This document shows, piece by piece, positions 1-6,503 of a DNA stretch of 16,013 nt. Below the pieces are notes generated by a model. The model was given only the letters and a program-made list of their open reading frames with translations. It was not told where the DNA came from and ran no database searches. This DNA is from Caldifarciminota bacterium 4484_100 (GTDB lineage: Bacteria > Hydrothermota > Tepidihabitantia > SM23-42), in the NCBI GenBank assembly GCA_002049785.1, contig MUKB01000075.1, positions 1 to 16,013 of the forward strand, given 5' to 3'. Within the stretch, counting starts at the first letter, position 1. Every line of letters begins with the position of its first letter. Made by a program: the position numbers and the translations under genes.

Positions 1-6
1 TAATAA

Positions 7-52
7 GGAACTCCAGAAATCGTTCGAACTGGTTCGGTCGATTCCAGGTTCC
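7..52. repeat. Imperfect inverted repeat downstream of the MFS gene
   Basis: Three nested complementary arms are visible: GGAAC (7-11) with GTTCC (48-52), AATCG (18-22) with CGATT (39-43), and CGAAC (25-29) with GTTCG (32-36), separated by small internal loops. It lies 13 bp past the stop of the leftmost minus-strand gene, where an operon terminator could sit. The window ends before any T-run on the minus strand could be seen, so calling it a terminator would be a guess. Confidence 0.35.
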
Positions 53-65
53 ACCTAATTGAAAT

Positions 66-1190
66 TTAGGTGTTATCCGGTGAAACTGTAACGCCTTTAC
101 CACGGGCCAGCACCAGCCAACCAGAAATTGACAATACTGCCATTGCAATTCCGAAGATTGCAAAGAGCAGATTCTTCTTTACGAAATTTGCAAGGAACCC
201 GATCAAGAGTGCCCAGAGTAAGAATGAGCCGTTCAATATCCAATCACGCAGGGAAAATACCCGACCTCGAATCAACTCATCAGCATAATGGTGGATAAGG
301 GTATCCTGGCCGATAAAGATTGGCGAAATAACGATTCCCGCAATCAATGTGCCTATGGCAAATGTCCAGAAGTGCCGGGCAAAGGGGAATAGAACTAAAA
401 CCGTACCAATTACAATAAAACAGAAGAGCATCAGATATTTAAGGTCGAAGTGGTGGCCAAAGATTCCGGTAAGATAGGCACCAAGTAAAAGACCGATTGC
501 CCCGATCCCGGCAAGAATCCCCACCCCACTTGTGCCCCAGGCCATCTCCTTCTGAATCGTGGGGATCGCCAGCACATAAATAACACTGGCACCCATAATC
601 ATTAAAAAAATCGTGGACATCGCAAAGGCAAGGTTTCTACTCTTCAATATCATCTGGATTGCATGCCTCAATTCATCCCATACCTGAGACAGATTTCGCT
701 GCAGGAGTGCTGCGGTCCATCCCTCCACCCCGATATTCACCTTCCAGAAGCGCCAGTCCACAATCAAACCACCCAGAAACATACCTAAAAAGGTTGCACC
801 CCGTCCAATAAAATTTATTACAGAATTGGCAGTAAGAATCCTCTTCCGGGAAACAAGGTTCGGTATGATTGCACTGCGGGCAGTATTAAAAAAGAGGCCA
901 AGCAGAAACATCAAAAAAACTACCGCAAATACCGGATAGATATTATGGGTCAGGATAAAGACAATCGGAATCATTATCGCACATCCAGTCCTCAGTGTAT
1001 CACAGATAACCATAACCCTTTTCTTATGCCACCGATCCACCAGTACCCCGGCGACCGGGCCGAAGATTAGAACCGGCAGGGTAATAAATACTGCGAGCTG
1101 GGATAGCAGAAATGGCACCTGTCTCTTAGGAAAAAGGCCGATGATTGCAATCAATGCGATGTAATCGAGTTTGTCACCAAATTGACTCAC
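66..1190 (-). CDS. MFS permease (MFS_3/EntS-like), lacking TM6 and a normal start codon
   Basis: A major facilitator superfamily transporter of the inner membrane; substrate unknown, as the family is mostly drug or siderophore efflux. The loop motif GVLVDRWHKKR (about residues 48-58) after TM2 is the classic MFS signature, and a second-half equivalent (DELIRGRVFSLRDW) is present. I count 11 membrane segments rather than 12. TM5 ends in GGLIVDW and the chain runs from EGWTAALLQ straight into RNLSQVWDEL (residues 157-174), so TM6 and part of the central loop are absent in frame. The stated start is a GTG at 1188-1190. The frame continues upstream to about 1244 as ILRIRDFSIFVFSQT, which matches the usual MFS_3 N-terminus, but has no ATG, GTG or TTG there; an ATA at 1233-1235 sits where the family normally starts. 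Last gene of a five-gene minus-strand operon. Confidence 0.8.
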   Translation of the reverse strand: MSQFGDKLDYIALIAIIGLFPKRQVPFLLSQLAVFITLPVLIFGPVAGVLVDRWHKKRVMVICDTLRTGCAIMIPIVFILTHNIYPVFAVVFLMFLLGLFFNTARSAIIPNLVSRKRILTANSVINFIGRGATFLGMFLGGLIVDWRFWKVNIGVEGWTAALLQRNLSQVWDELRHAIQMILKSRNLAFAMSTIFLMIMGASVIYVLAIPTIQKEMAWGTSGVGILAGIGAIGLLLGAYLTGIFGHHFDLKYLMLFCFIVIGTVLVLFPFARHFWTFAIGTLIAGIVISPIFIGQDTLIHHYADELIRGRVFSLRDWILNGSFLLWALLIGFLANFVKKNLLFAIFGIAMAVLSISGWLVLARGKGVTVSPDNT

Positions 1191-1245
1191 CGTCTGGGAG
1201 AATACAAATATGGAAAAATCCCTGATACGGAGTATGTTCCAGAAC

Positions 1246-1969
1246 TTAGCCCTTCTTATTTAGCACCTCACAGTAGAAATCGAACACCCTCTTCGCAATA
1301 ATATCCCAATCATACATAAGGGCTTTTTTACGTCCGGCCTGACCCATCTCCTTCATCATATCTCTATGATTCAGTAAATAAATTATTCTCTCTGGGGTAA
1401 TATTTTTCAATTTCCTGAATCGGTTCGACATCAGGCCGAAACCGGGTGGTATCAATACCATTGGGAATGATTCGATAATTACCCGGGAAATACTTCGAAA
1501 CCGAATCCCTGGCGACCTCGCTTACCGCAATCATACCATCAAGTTTGCGAAAATACTGCTCCAGGACCGGTTCCCAGAGGACATAGCCCAGACTCTCCTC
1601 ATGGGCTGAATGGAAGGTGATAAAATTCTTTGCCCGGGAATATTTCAATGCAAGATAAGGCAATGTCGGTGCCACCGGTCCATGGAGGTGGATGACATCG
1701 AATTTTTCTTGCTCTAAAATCCTGCGCAACTTCCAGGGCAAGAGGATACCGAATGTCAGGACTGAAAATGATTTATTCTTTGGAATCTTTATCGCCCGGC
1801 CCAACCTTATAAAATCACGCTCAGTATAGGGTGCATTATTCCCGTAAGAAGGAGCCAGAACCCGAACCTCCTGCCCCATCTTCTTCAATGTCTTCCAGAG
1901 ATAGTAGATATGCTCGGGCACACCACCGGTATGGGGATAGAATACATCAGAGACGAATAGAATCTTCAT
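1246..1969 (-). pseudogene. GT4 glycosyltransferase with the middle deleted and out of frame
   Basis: The N-terminal half (1969 to about 1400) is a clear GT-B family 4 glycosyltransferase of the PimA/WaaG type. It has MKILFVSDVFYPHTGGVPEH at the start with the acceptor-side GGV motif, DVIHLHGP, FHSAHEE, AVSE and NGIDTTRF (about residues 170-177). The C-terminal tail (about 1420 to 1246, another frame) is also typical: IIYLLNHRDMMKEMGQAGRKK followed by YDWDIIAKRVFDFY. Everything between is missing, namely the GRLxxxKG donor-binding strand and the ExxxxxxxE region, roughly 170 residues by comparison with the family. The N-terminal frame ends at a stop near 1364. The gene starts at ATGA overlapping the dUTPase stop, so it is translationally coupled. 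No sugar transfer is expected, since the nucleotide-sugar site is gone. Whether this is biological or an assembly mis-join cannot be told here. Confidence 0.85.
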
Positions 1970-2421
1970 ATTCCTGTATGTCCAAATCCTCCGGTATCTC
2001 TTTTGGTGCGCCGTAATCTCCGCACCTTCTTAAATTGTGCCTGAACCACACGATTGAATACAAGCTGGGCAATCCGATCCCCATTCTTTATCCGAAACGG
2101 CTTCTTCCCGAAGTTAAATAAGATAACCTTAATCTCACCACGATAATCAGCATCGATCGTTCCCGGGCCATTAAGAATCCCGATTCCATAATTCTTTGCC
2201 AGACCGCTACGAGGTCTGACCTGAGCCTCAAAGCCTTTGGGAAGTTCAATACTTATACCGGTTGGGACTATACAAAAATTTCCAGGTGGAATTATCATAT
2301 CATCCCTCAAGCAGGCATATAAATCACAGCCTGCAGCATCCTCGGTCTGATACTGAGGCACAAAATCACCTTTCACCCGCACCTCAATAACATCTTTATT
2401 AACCGCATCTTTTCTTCTCAT
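1966..2421 (-). CDS. dut: dUTP diphosphatase (dUTPase)
   Basis: Hydrolyses dUTP to dUMP and pyrophosphate, keeping uracil out of DNA and feeding thymidylate synthesis; a cytosolic homotrimer with Mg2+. All five trimeric dUTPase motifs are present: AAGCDLYA (29-36), RPRSGLA (69-75), GTIDADYRGE (87-96) with catalytic Asp90, RIAQLVF (116-122), and the glycine-rich C-terminal arm DTGGFGHTG (142-150). The start was set at the ATG of 2419-2421, giving 151 residues, normal for the family. That ATG overlaps the TGA of the upstream acyltransferase tail as TGATG. An upstream in-frame GTG at 2451 would add ten residues lying inside the acyltransferase. Its stop overlaps the next ATG as ATGA. The only member of this operon that looks fully intact. 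Confidence 0.95.
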   Translation of the reverse strand: MRRKDAVNKDVIEVRVKGDFVPQYQTEDAAGCDLYACLRDDMIIPPGNFCIVPTGISIELPKGFEAQVRPRSGLAKNYGIGILNGPGTIDADYRGEIKVILFNFGKKPFRIKNGDRIAQLVFNRVVQAQFKKVRRLRRTKRDTGGFGHTGI

Positions 2422-2995
2422 CAACACCATTCGGGTTGAAAAACAAACCACTGATCCGGGTATTTTCTGACCAGGGCTTCTATCCAGCCCTTGATAACGG
2501 GCAGGGTTTCAAACCGAATCGACTCCGATGTCGATTATAGAACTCAAACATCTCAGGGGAGGTCTCTTCAACCAACGCATTCATTTGAAACCCCTGAGCC
2601 GCAAGATAGGAACCTGCATAATCCCAGCTTCCCAGATGGAATGTGAGCAGTACACATCCGCGGCCCAAGTTCAAGGCCTGATGAAGATTTTCCAGGCCCC
2701 TTGGTTGAACACTATCCAGAAGGAACTCTCTCTTAATAAATCTAAGCCTCAGGAAATCGTGCATAATCCGTGCATAGTTTATGAATGTGCGCCGGCAATA
2801 ATGTTTTAAATCCCGATTATTCAATTTCTGGTTATAAAAAATATGAGAAAGATTTTTTTTTATAATAGACCTTCTCCGTACTAAAATATAATAACTCAAA
2901 AGCCCCAGTATCGTAGCAATGAAATCACCCAGTTTCACAGGAAGACAATAGGCAATAATAACACCAAATTTCTGAAGACGAACACCCCAATTCAT
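2421..2995 (-). pseudogene. LpxL/LpxM-type lipid acyltransferase, internally deleted
   Basis: The N-terminal part (2995 to about 2507) belongs to the lipid A biosynthesis (lauroyl/myristoyl) acyltransferase family, which transfers an acyl chain at the inner membrane. It has a hydrophobic N-terminal segment (about 12-40), then the catalytic HX4D motif as H120-LGSW-D125, and the following strand NRHRSRFGLK (154-163). This frame stops about eight codons later. In another frame, sequence up to the TGA at 2421-2423 encodes GWIEALVRKYPDQWFVFQPEW, the typical C-terminal end of the family (R.P.QW..F). Roughly 100 residues between, with the conserved D-R-D and G-x-x-F motifs, are missing. It begins 10 bp after the aminotransferase stop, without a strong Shine-Dalgarno. 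Presence of the family suggests acylated outer-membrane lipid. This copy should be inactive. Confidence 0.82.
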
Positions 2996-3005
2996 TCAGA
3001 GGTCT

Positions 3006-4124
3006 TTACTTCACGCGGTAGGCATCAAGGCCCTTTTTCAATACCTCTAAGGCCTGGGCAAGGTCATCCCTATTCAAGACATAGGCAATACGCACCTCAT
3101 CCTTACCTTTATCAGGGCTCGAATAGAAACCATTTGCTGGTGCAAGCATAACCGTCTTTTTATTGTATTCGAAATCGGTGAGTAACCACTGGCAGAAATG
3201 GTCGGCATCAGACACCGGCAATCTCAAGACCGTATAAAATGCACCCTCGGGTTTATGTCCGTAAACACCAGGGATCTCACGAAGTCGCTCAAAAAGAAAA
3301 TTCCTGCGCTCTTCATACTCTTTTATGATCGGTTTAATATATTGTTCAATATGCCGATACGCCGCCACCGCTCCAATCTGTTCTAAGGTTGGTGGGCATA
3401 AACGCGCCTGGCCAAACCTCAATAAAGCATCCATAATCTTCTTATTCCTCGAAACAAGACATCCCACCCTGGCTCCGCATGCGGAAAAACGTTTGGAGAT
3501 AGAATCCATCAATATCACCTGTTCCTCAATTTCAGGAAGGGAAAGGGCACTGACCTGGGATTTTCCATCATAGACAAACTCCCGATAAACCTCATCCGAT
3601 AATAAGAAAAGTCCGTGTTCCTTACAGAGTTTATAAATTATAAACATCTCCTCTTCACTGAGATTAGTAGTCACCGGCACCAGCTTAACATTAGCCATCG
3701 CTGCAAAACCATTATAATTTGTATAGAAGGGTTCAAAGACAATAATCTCATCACCAGCATCACAGACCGCCATCATTGCAAAGATGATCGCCTCACTGCC
3801 ACCGGTTGTTATCCAGACATTATCCAGGTCGATATCGATTCCCAGTTCCCGATAATATTTAACCACCGCCAGTCTCAAATCCAGTAGACCACCTGACGGC
3901 CCATATCTCAAGACATCCTCTTGATAGCTGATAATTGCATCAAAAAATTCTTTTGGAGTCTTGATATCAGGCTGACCGATATTCAAATGAAAGACCTCAA
4001 CACCTCGCTTTTTCGCATCATCGGCAAGCGGTGCAAGTTTCCGGATCGGTGAATACGGCATCTGCTCGGCCCTTCTGGATAAACCGAGAAATTTGGTCTT
4101 GCTGTTCTCTTCTCTTCTTTCCAT
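3006..4124 (-). CDS. Class I/II PLP aminotransferase with an in-frame internal deletion
   Basis: An aspartate-aminotransferase fold enzyme (AspC/AlaT/MalY-like), PLP-dependent, cytosolic; amino-acid substrate not assignable. Visible family marks are NIGQPD (48-53), YGPSGG (74-79), TTGGSEAI (106-113), SDEVYREF (176-183), the PLP lysine in DSISKRFSACG (K211) and VRIAYV near the C-terminus. The chain passes from VPVTTNL directly to SEEEMFIIYKLCKEHG (149-170). The family normally has about 35-40 residues here, including the NPxNPTGT motif whose Asn contacts the PLP ring. That segment is gone with the frame kept, so the protein is 372 residues despite an N-terminal extension of about 17. Probably non-functional. 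First gene of the minus-strand operon. Its ATG lies 6 nt after the -10 box, with no Shine-Dalgarno. Confidence 0.88.
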   Translation of the reverse strand: MERREENSKTKFLGLSRRAEQMPYSPIRKLAPLADDAKKRGVEVFHLNIGQPDIKTPKEFFDAIISYQEDVLRYGPSGGLLDLRLAVVKYYRELGIDIDLDNVWITTGGSEAIIFAMMAVCDAGDEIIVFEPFYTNYNGFAAMANVKLVPVTTNLSEEEMFIIYKLCKEHGLFLLSDEVYREFVYDGKSQVSALSLPEIEEQVILMDSISKRFSACGARVGCLVSRNKKIMDALLRFGQARLCPPTLEQIGAVAAYRHIEQYIKPIIKEYEERRNFLFERLREIPGVYGHKPEGAFYTVLRLPVSDADHFCQWLLTDFEYNKKTVMLAPANGFYSSPDKGKDEVRIAYVLNRDDLAQALEVLKKGLDAYRVK

Positions 4125-4130
4125 AATGAA

Positions 4131-4158
4131 ATTATATACATCTCGATAAGAAAGTCAA
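4131..4158 (-). promoter_or_regulatory. Promoter of the aminotransferase operon (leaderless)
   Basis: On the minus strand, -35 TTGACT (4153-4158), a 16-bp spacer and -10 TATAAT (4131-4136). The ATG at 4122-4124 follows only 6 nt after the -10 box, so transcription should begin at or next to the start codon. Confidence 0.85.
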
Positions 4159-4176
4159 CATAAGCCGAAACTGGTC

Positions 4177-4204
4177 TTGATTTTATCGAAAATCAGGGTA
4201 TAAT
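4177..4204 (+). promoter_or_regulatory. Promoter of the remnant small-protein/nucleotidyltransferase pair
   Basis: -35 TTGATT (4177-4182), 16-bp spacer, perfect -10 TATAAT (4199-4204). The ATG at 4210 follows after 5 nt, implying a leaderless transcript. It is divergent from the aminotransferase promoter; the two -35 boxes are 18 bp apart. Confidence 0.75.
4179..4194. promoter_or_regulatory. Possible operator palindrome in the spacer
   Basis: GATTTT-ATCG-AAAATC is a perfect 6-bp inverted repeat overlapping the -35 box and spacer of the plus-strand promoter. Its position would suit repression of the small pair downstream. The function is inferred from position only. Confidence 0.35.
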
Positions 4205-4209
4205 TATTT

Positions 4210-4410
4210 ATGGTGAGGAAAAGAAAAACAGATATTCTGAAAATAAAAGAAGACGACCCAGAATAAAAGCTTCAATTTGAGCTCGATTTTCAGAGCTCCC
4301 TCTCAACTGCGGAGCGATTCAAAATGATGTTTTACTGGTCAAATCAGATAAAAGAAATTTTGATTAAAAATGGAAATCGAAAACCTATTGCGATTATTAA
4401 ACGAAAATAG
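4210..4410 (+). pseudogene. Small hypothetical protein with an in-frame stop
   Basis: The frame from the ATG at 4210 reads MVRKRKTDILKIKEDDPE, a TAA at 4264-4266, then continues uninterrupted as KLQFELDFQSSLSTAERFKM and on to a natural stop at 4408-4410 (66 codons in all). Composition stays coherent on both sides: charged, helical, ending in RKPIAIIKRK. A point nonsense mutation in a real small gene is the simplest reading. From memory it resembles the small protein often encoded just before AbiEii-type nucleotidyltransferases (FELDFQ and ERFKMMF-like segments). That family link is recalled, not searched. It overlaps the next reading frame by 41 nt, has a consensus promoter with no leader, and no Shine-Dalgarno. 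Translation restarting after the stop, for example at ATG 4324 or 4327, would give only a short tail. Confidence 0.6.
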
Positions 4411-4476
4411 GGTGCGCTATGTTATTATTGGAGCGAGTGCATTTCCGATCCACGGTTATACACGGGCAACTTTGGT
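4370..4476 (+). pseudogene. 5' fragment of a nucleotidyltransferase (AbiEii/MNT-like)
   Basis: The first 35 residues, beginning MEIENLLRLLNENRVRYVII and continuing GASAFPIHGYTRATL, match the N-terminus of nucleotidyltransferase-fold proteins of the AbiEii/DUF6036 type. In these a DID metal-binding motif normally follows TRATL directly. Here the match stops at that point and the frame runs into the inverted-repeat element at 4477, ending at 4678 in low-complexity translation. The catalytic aspartates are therefore absent. No downstream part of the gene is found after the element (4956 onward), so this is truncation, not simple interruption. It overlaps the small upstream gene in the way toxin-antitoxin-like pairs often do. 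Assignment rests on pattern memory, with moderate certainty. Confidence 0.6.
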
Positions 4477-4600
4477 TGACTCCTCTCCACTTTTTGTTTT
4501 GATTTTTCAAAATGTTGTGTTGAGTTTATTCTCTGCCTTCTTCGCAGACCGAGACTGTGAATGGGCTGAATGGAGTTTTTACATTTTTCTGTTTTTTTTC

Positions 4601-4649
4601 GTCATGCTGAATCCTGTGCTGAGGTATCTCAGTATTGGTTCAGCATCTC
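4601..4649 (+). repeat. REP-like palindrome, copy 1 (expanded loop)
   Basis: GTCATGCTGAA (4601-4611) pairs with TTCAGCATCTC (4639-4649) through an 8-bp ATGCTGAA/TTCAGCAT stem. The loop holds a second hairpin, CTGAG-gtat-CTCAG (4619-4632). It is the same family as copies at 4740, 15508 and 15573, with about 20 nt extra in the loop. Confidence 0.75.
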
Positions 4650-4728
4650 TGGTTTTCTGGTTTATCTCGTTTATCTAGTTTTTCTGGTTTATCTGGTTTA
4701 TCTGGGTTCTCTTGTTTTTCTGGTTGAA
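4649..4728 (+). repeat. 9-nt tandem array, unit CTGGTTTAT
   Basis: About nine units of consensus CTGGTTTWT, one of them 8 nt long, differing mainly at positions 3 and 8. The same unit forms arrays at 15432-15503 and 15633-15668. Confidence 0.85.
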
Positions 4729-4739
4729 AATATTGAATT

Positions 4740-4766
4740 GAGATTCTGAAACAAGTTCAGAATGAC
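4740..4766 (-). repeat. REP-like palindrome, copy 2
   Basis: ATTCTGAA and TTCAGAAT form an 8-bp stem around the loop ACAAG, flanked by GAG and GAC. Read on the minus strand it is GTCATTCTGAAC, TTG, TTTCAGAATCTC, the same family as copy 1 but inverted relative to it. Confidence 0.8.
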
Positions 4767-4779
4767 TTACGATTTACCG

Positions 4780-4897
4780 ATGACATAATGACTCAATAAC
4801 TTAATGACTAACGGTTTTTTAATGACACAATGACTTAATGACTCAATGACTAAATGTTTTTCAAATGACTCAATAACCAATGAGTTAATGGCTAAAT
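4780..4897 (+). repeat. 8-nt tandem array, unit ATGACTCA
   Basis: About a dozen 8-nt units (ATGACTCA, ATGACTTA, ATGACTAA and close variants) in three blocks separated by short T-rich spacers. A CCGAAATG motif follows (4909-4916). The same unit and following motif recur at 15710-15788. Confidence 0.8.
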
Positions 4898-4968
4898 GTT
4901 TTCCAAATCCGAAATGTCGTCCTGGTGGTGCTATGAAAAAAGTGGAGAGGACTCAGGCGTATAAATTA

Positions 4969-4996
4969 TTGACATTTAAGTCTAATTGTATATACT
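4969..4996 (+). promoter_or_regulatory. Promoter of pepA (leaderless)
   Basis: -35 TTGACA (4969-4974), 16-bp spacer, -10 TATACT (4991-4996). The pepA ATG begins 6 nt later at 5003, where the transcript itself should start. There is no Shine-Dalgarno. Confidence 0.85.
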
Positions 4997-5002
4997 AAAA
5001 CT

Positions 5003-6502
5003 ATGAAGATAAAAATATTAAACAAACCGATACTCGATTTTGATGGTGATATTTTAATTGTTGGTCTTTTTGAAGGTTTAAAACGACCTCAACAAGCAGC
5101 CGCAGCTCTGGACAAACCACTTCAGGGGATTATTACTGAGATGCTCAGCAATAAGGAGTTCACCGGCAAATTGGGTGAAACCACTGTTCTCCACACATTT
5201 GAAAAAGTTCCGACAAAGAGGATAATGGTTCTGGGCCTGGGCAAAAAAGAAAAATTCGAGCTCGATACGATAAGAAAGGCTTCAGCTGCAGCAGCAAAGA
5301 TGGTGTTAAAATTGAAGGCGAAAAAAGTGGGAACCGTCATCTATGGTACAGGTCTGAAAGGAATCAATTCACCTCAGGCAAGCCAGACGATAATAGAAGG
5401 CACCCTGCTTGGTTTTTATAAATTTCAGGTATACAAGAATAAACCTGAAGACACTGAACCTGATGAATTTTCACTTGTCGAACCGAATCGTGGACGAATA
5501 AAGGCAATTGAAAGAAGTTTGAATATAGGTAAAATCCTTGCCGAATCTCAGAATATTGCCCGGGATCTTACCAATGAACCTGCAAACAACCTCACCCCTG
5601 AGAAACTCTTTCTTCGGATAAAGGGATACATTAAAAGTCTCAAACTACCTCACATAATAGAATTAAAGGCCCTGCGTAAACCCGAGTTGAAAAAACTCGG
5701 TATGGGTGCCCTGCTTTCGGTTGCCCAGGGAAGCAGTAATGACCCCGTCTTTATCACTTTGCGTATAAAAAATTCGAAAAAACCTCTGACTGCATTGATT
5801 GGCAAAACTGTTACCTTCGATTCCGGCGGCATATCACTTAAACCGGCCAAGGGTATGGAGACAATGAAGGGAGATATGGCTGGCGGCGCGGTGGTATTGG
5901 CAACAACCCTTGCCTTAGCGCGCGTGGGAGTAAAAACCAACCTTCTCACAATTCTCCCCGCAGTGGAAAATCTACCATCACGGACCGCATCAAGGCCGGG
6001 TGATATCGTCCAGGCGATGAATAATAAAACGATTGAAATTATCTCAACCGATGCCGAAGGTCGGCTCACCCTTGCCGATGCAATCTGTTATGCCCAGAAG
6101 TCCGGGGCAAAGTATATTGTTGATATCGCCACCCTTACCGGTGGTTGTGTCATCACATTCGGCGACCTAACCGCAGCGGTTATGGGCAATGACAGAAGGC
6201 TGATTAATCGTCTATTGGGTATTTCTAAATGGACCGGGGAAAAGTTCTGGGAATTACCGCTTTTCGATGAATACGCAAAACAGATAAAAAGTCCTGTAGC
6301 CGACATCAAGAATTCAGGGGGCAGAAAAGCACATACAATTACTGCAGGGATGTTCCTAAAGGAATTCATCGAAAAGACAAGATGGCTCCATATCGATGTC
6401 GCAGGTAAGGAGATAGCGGAACAGGAAAGTTTCTATACACCAAAAGGTGGAACCGGGTTCGGGGTGCGTTCCCTTTATCAATTTATAAGCGGTCTCTACT
6501 GA
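5003..6502 (+). CDS. pepA: Leucyl aminopeptidase (M17, PepA family)
   Basis: A cytosolic, two-metal (Zn/Mn) hexameric exopeptidase that removes N-terminal amino acids from peptides. At 499 residues it matches the family (E. coli PepA 503). The N-terminal macro-like domain spans about 1-165 and the catalytic domain the rest. All metal ligands and catalytic residues are recognisable: K268 and D273 in GKTVTFDSGG, catalytic K280 in ISLKP, D291 in MKGDMAGG, and D350, E352 and R354 in STDAEGRL. The M17 signature normally reads NTDAEGRL; here the first residue is Ser, and GKT replaces the usual GKG. Neither removes a ligand. The ATG sits directly at the predicted transcription start, so translation is probably leaderless. 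The barrel-TPR gene begins 1 nt after its stop, indicating one transcript. Confidence 0.95.
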   Translation: MKIKILNKPILDFDGDILIVGLFEGLKRPQQAAAALDKPLQGIITEMLSNKEFTGKLGETTVLHTFEKVPTKRIMVLGLGKKEKFELDTIRKASAAAAKMVLKLKAKKVGTVIYGTGLKGINSPQASQTIIEGTLLGFYKFQVYKNKPEDTEPDEFSLVEPNRGRIKAIERSLNIGKILAESQNIARDLTNEPANNLTPEKLFLRIKGYIKSLKLPHIIELKALRKPELKKLGMGALLSVAQGSSNDPVFITLRIKNSKKPLTALIGKTVTFDSGGISLKPAKGMETMKGDMAGGAVVLATTLALARVGVKTNLLTILPAVENLPSRTASRPGDIVQAMNNKTIEIISTDAEGRLTLADAICYAQKSGAKYIVDIATLTGGCVITFGDLTAAVMGNDRRLINRLLGISKWTGEKFWELPLFDEYAKQIKSPVADIKNSGGRKAHTITAGMFLKEFIEKTRWLHIDVAGKEIAEQESFYTPKGGTGFGVRSLYQFISGLY

Positions 6503-6503
6503 T

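Larger units (their letters stand above)
4477..4955. mobile_element. MITE-like element with 19-bp terminal inverted repeats
   Basis: The left end TGACTCCTCTCCACTTTTT (4477-4495) and the reverse complement of 4937-4955 agree at 18 of 19 positions, bounding 479 bp with no transposase. The interior is a modular set of short repeats: a nested palindrome (4601-4649), a 9-nt array (4649-4728), a second palindrome (4740-4766) and an 8-nt array (4780-4897). The left boundary coincides with where nucleotidyltransferase similarity stops. No obvious target-site duplication is seen, so mobility is unproven. The ends could also be a long-range hairpin. Confidence 0.5.

Noticed and set aside
4477..4678. 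Continuation of the nucleotidyltransferase frame to 102 residues
   Set aside because: After TRATL the translation is that of the inverted-repeat element and low-complexity arrays, so it is not genuine protein.
4780..4900. CRISPR-like repeat array
   Set aside because: Units are 8-9 nt with no unique spacers and no cas genes; a plain tandem repeat.
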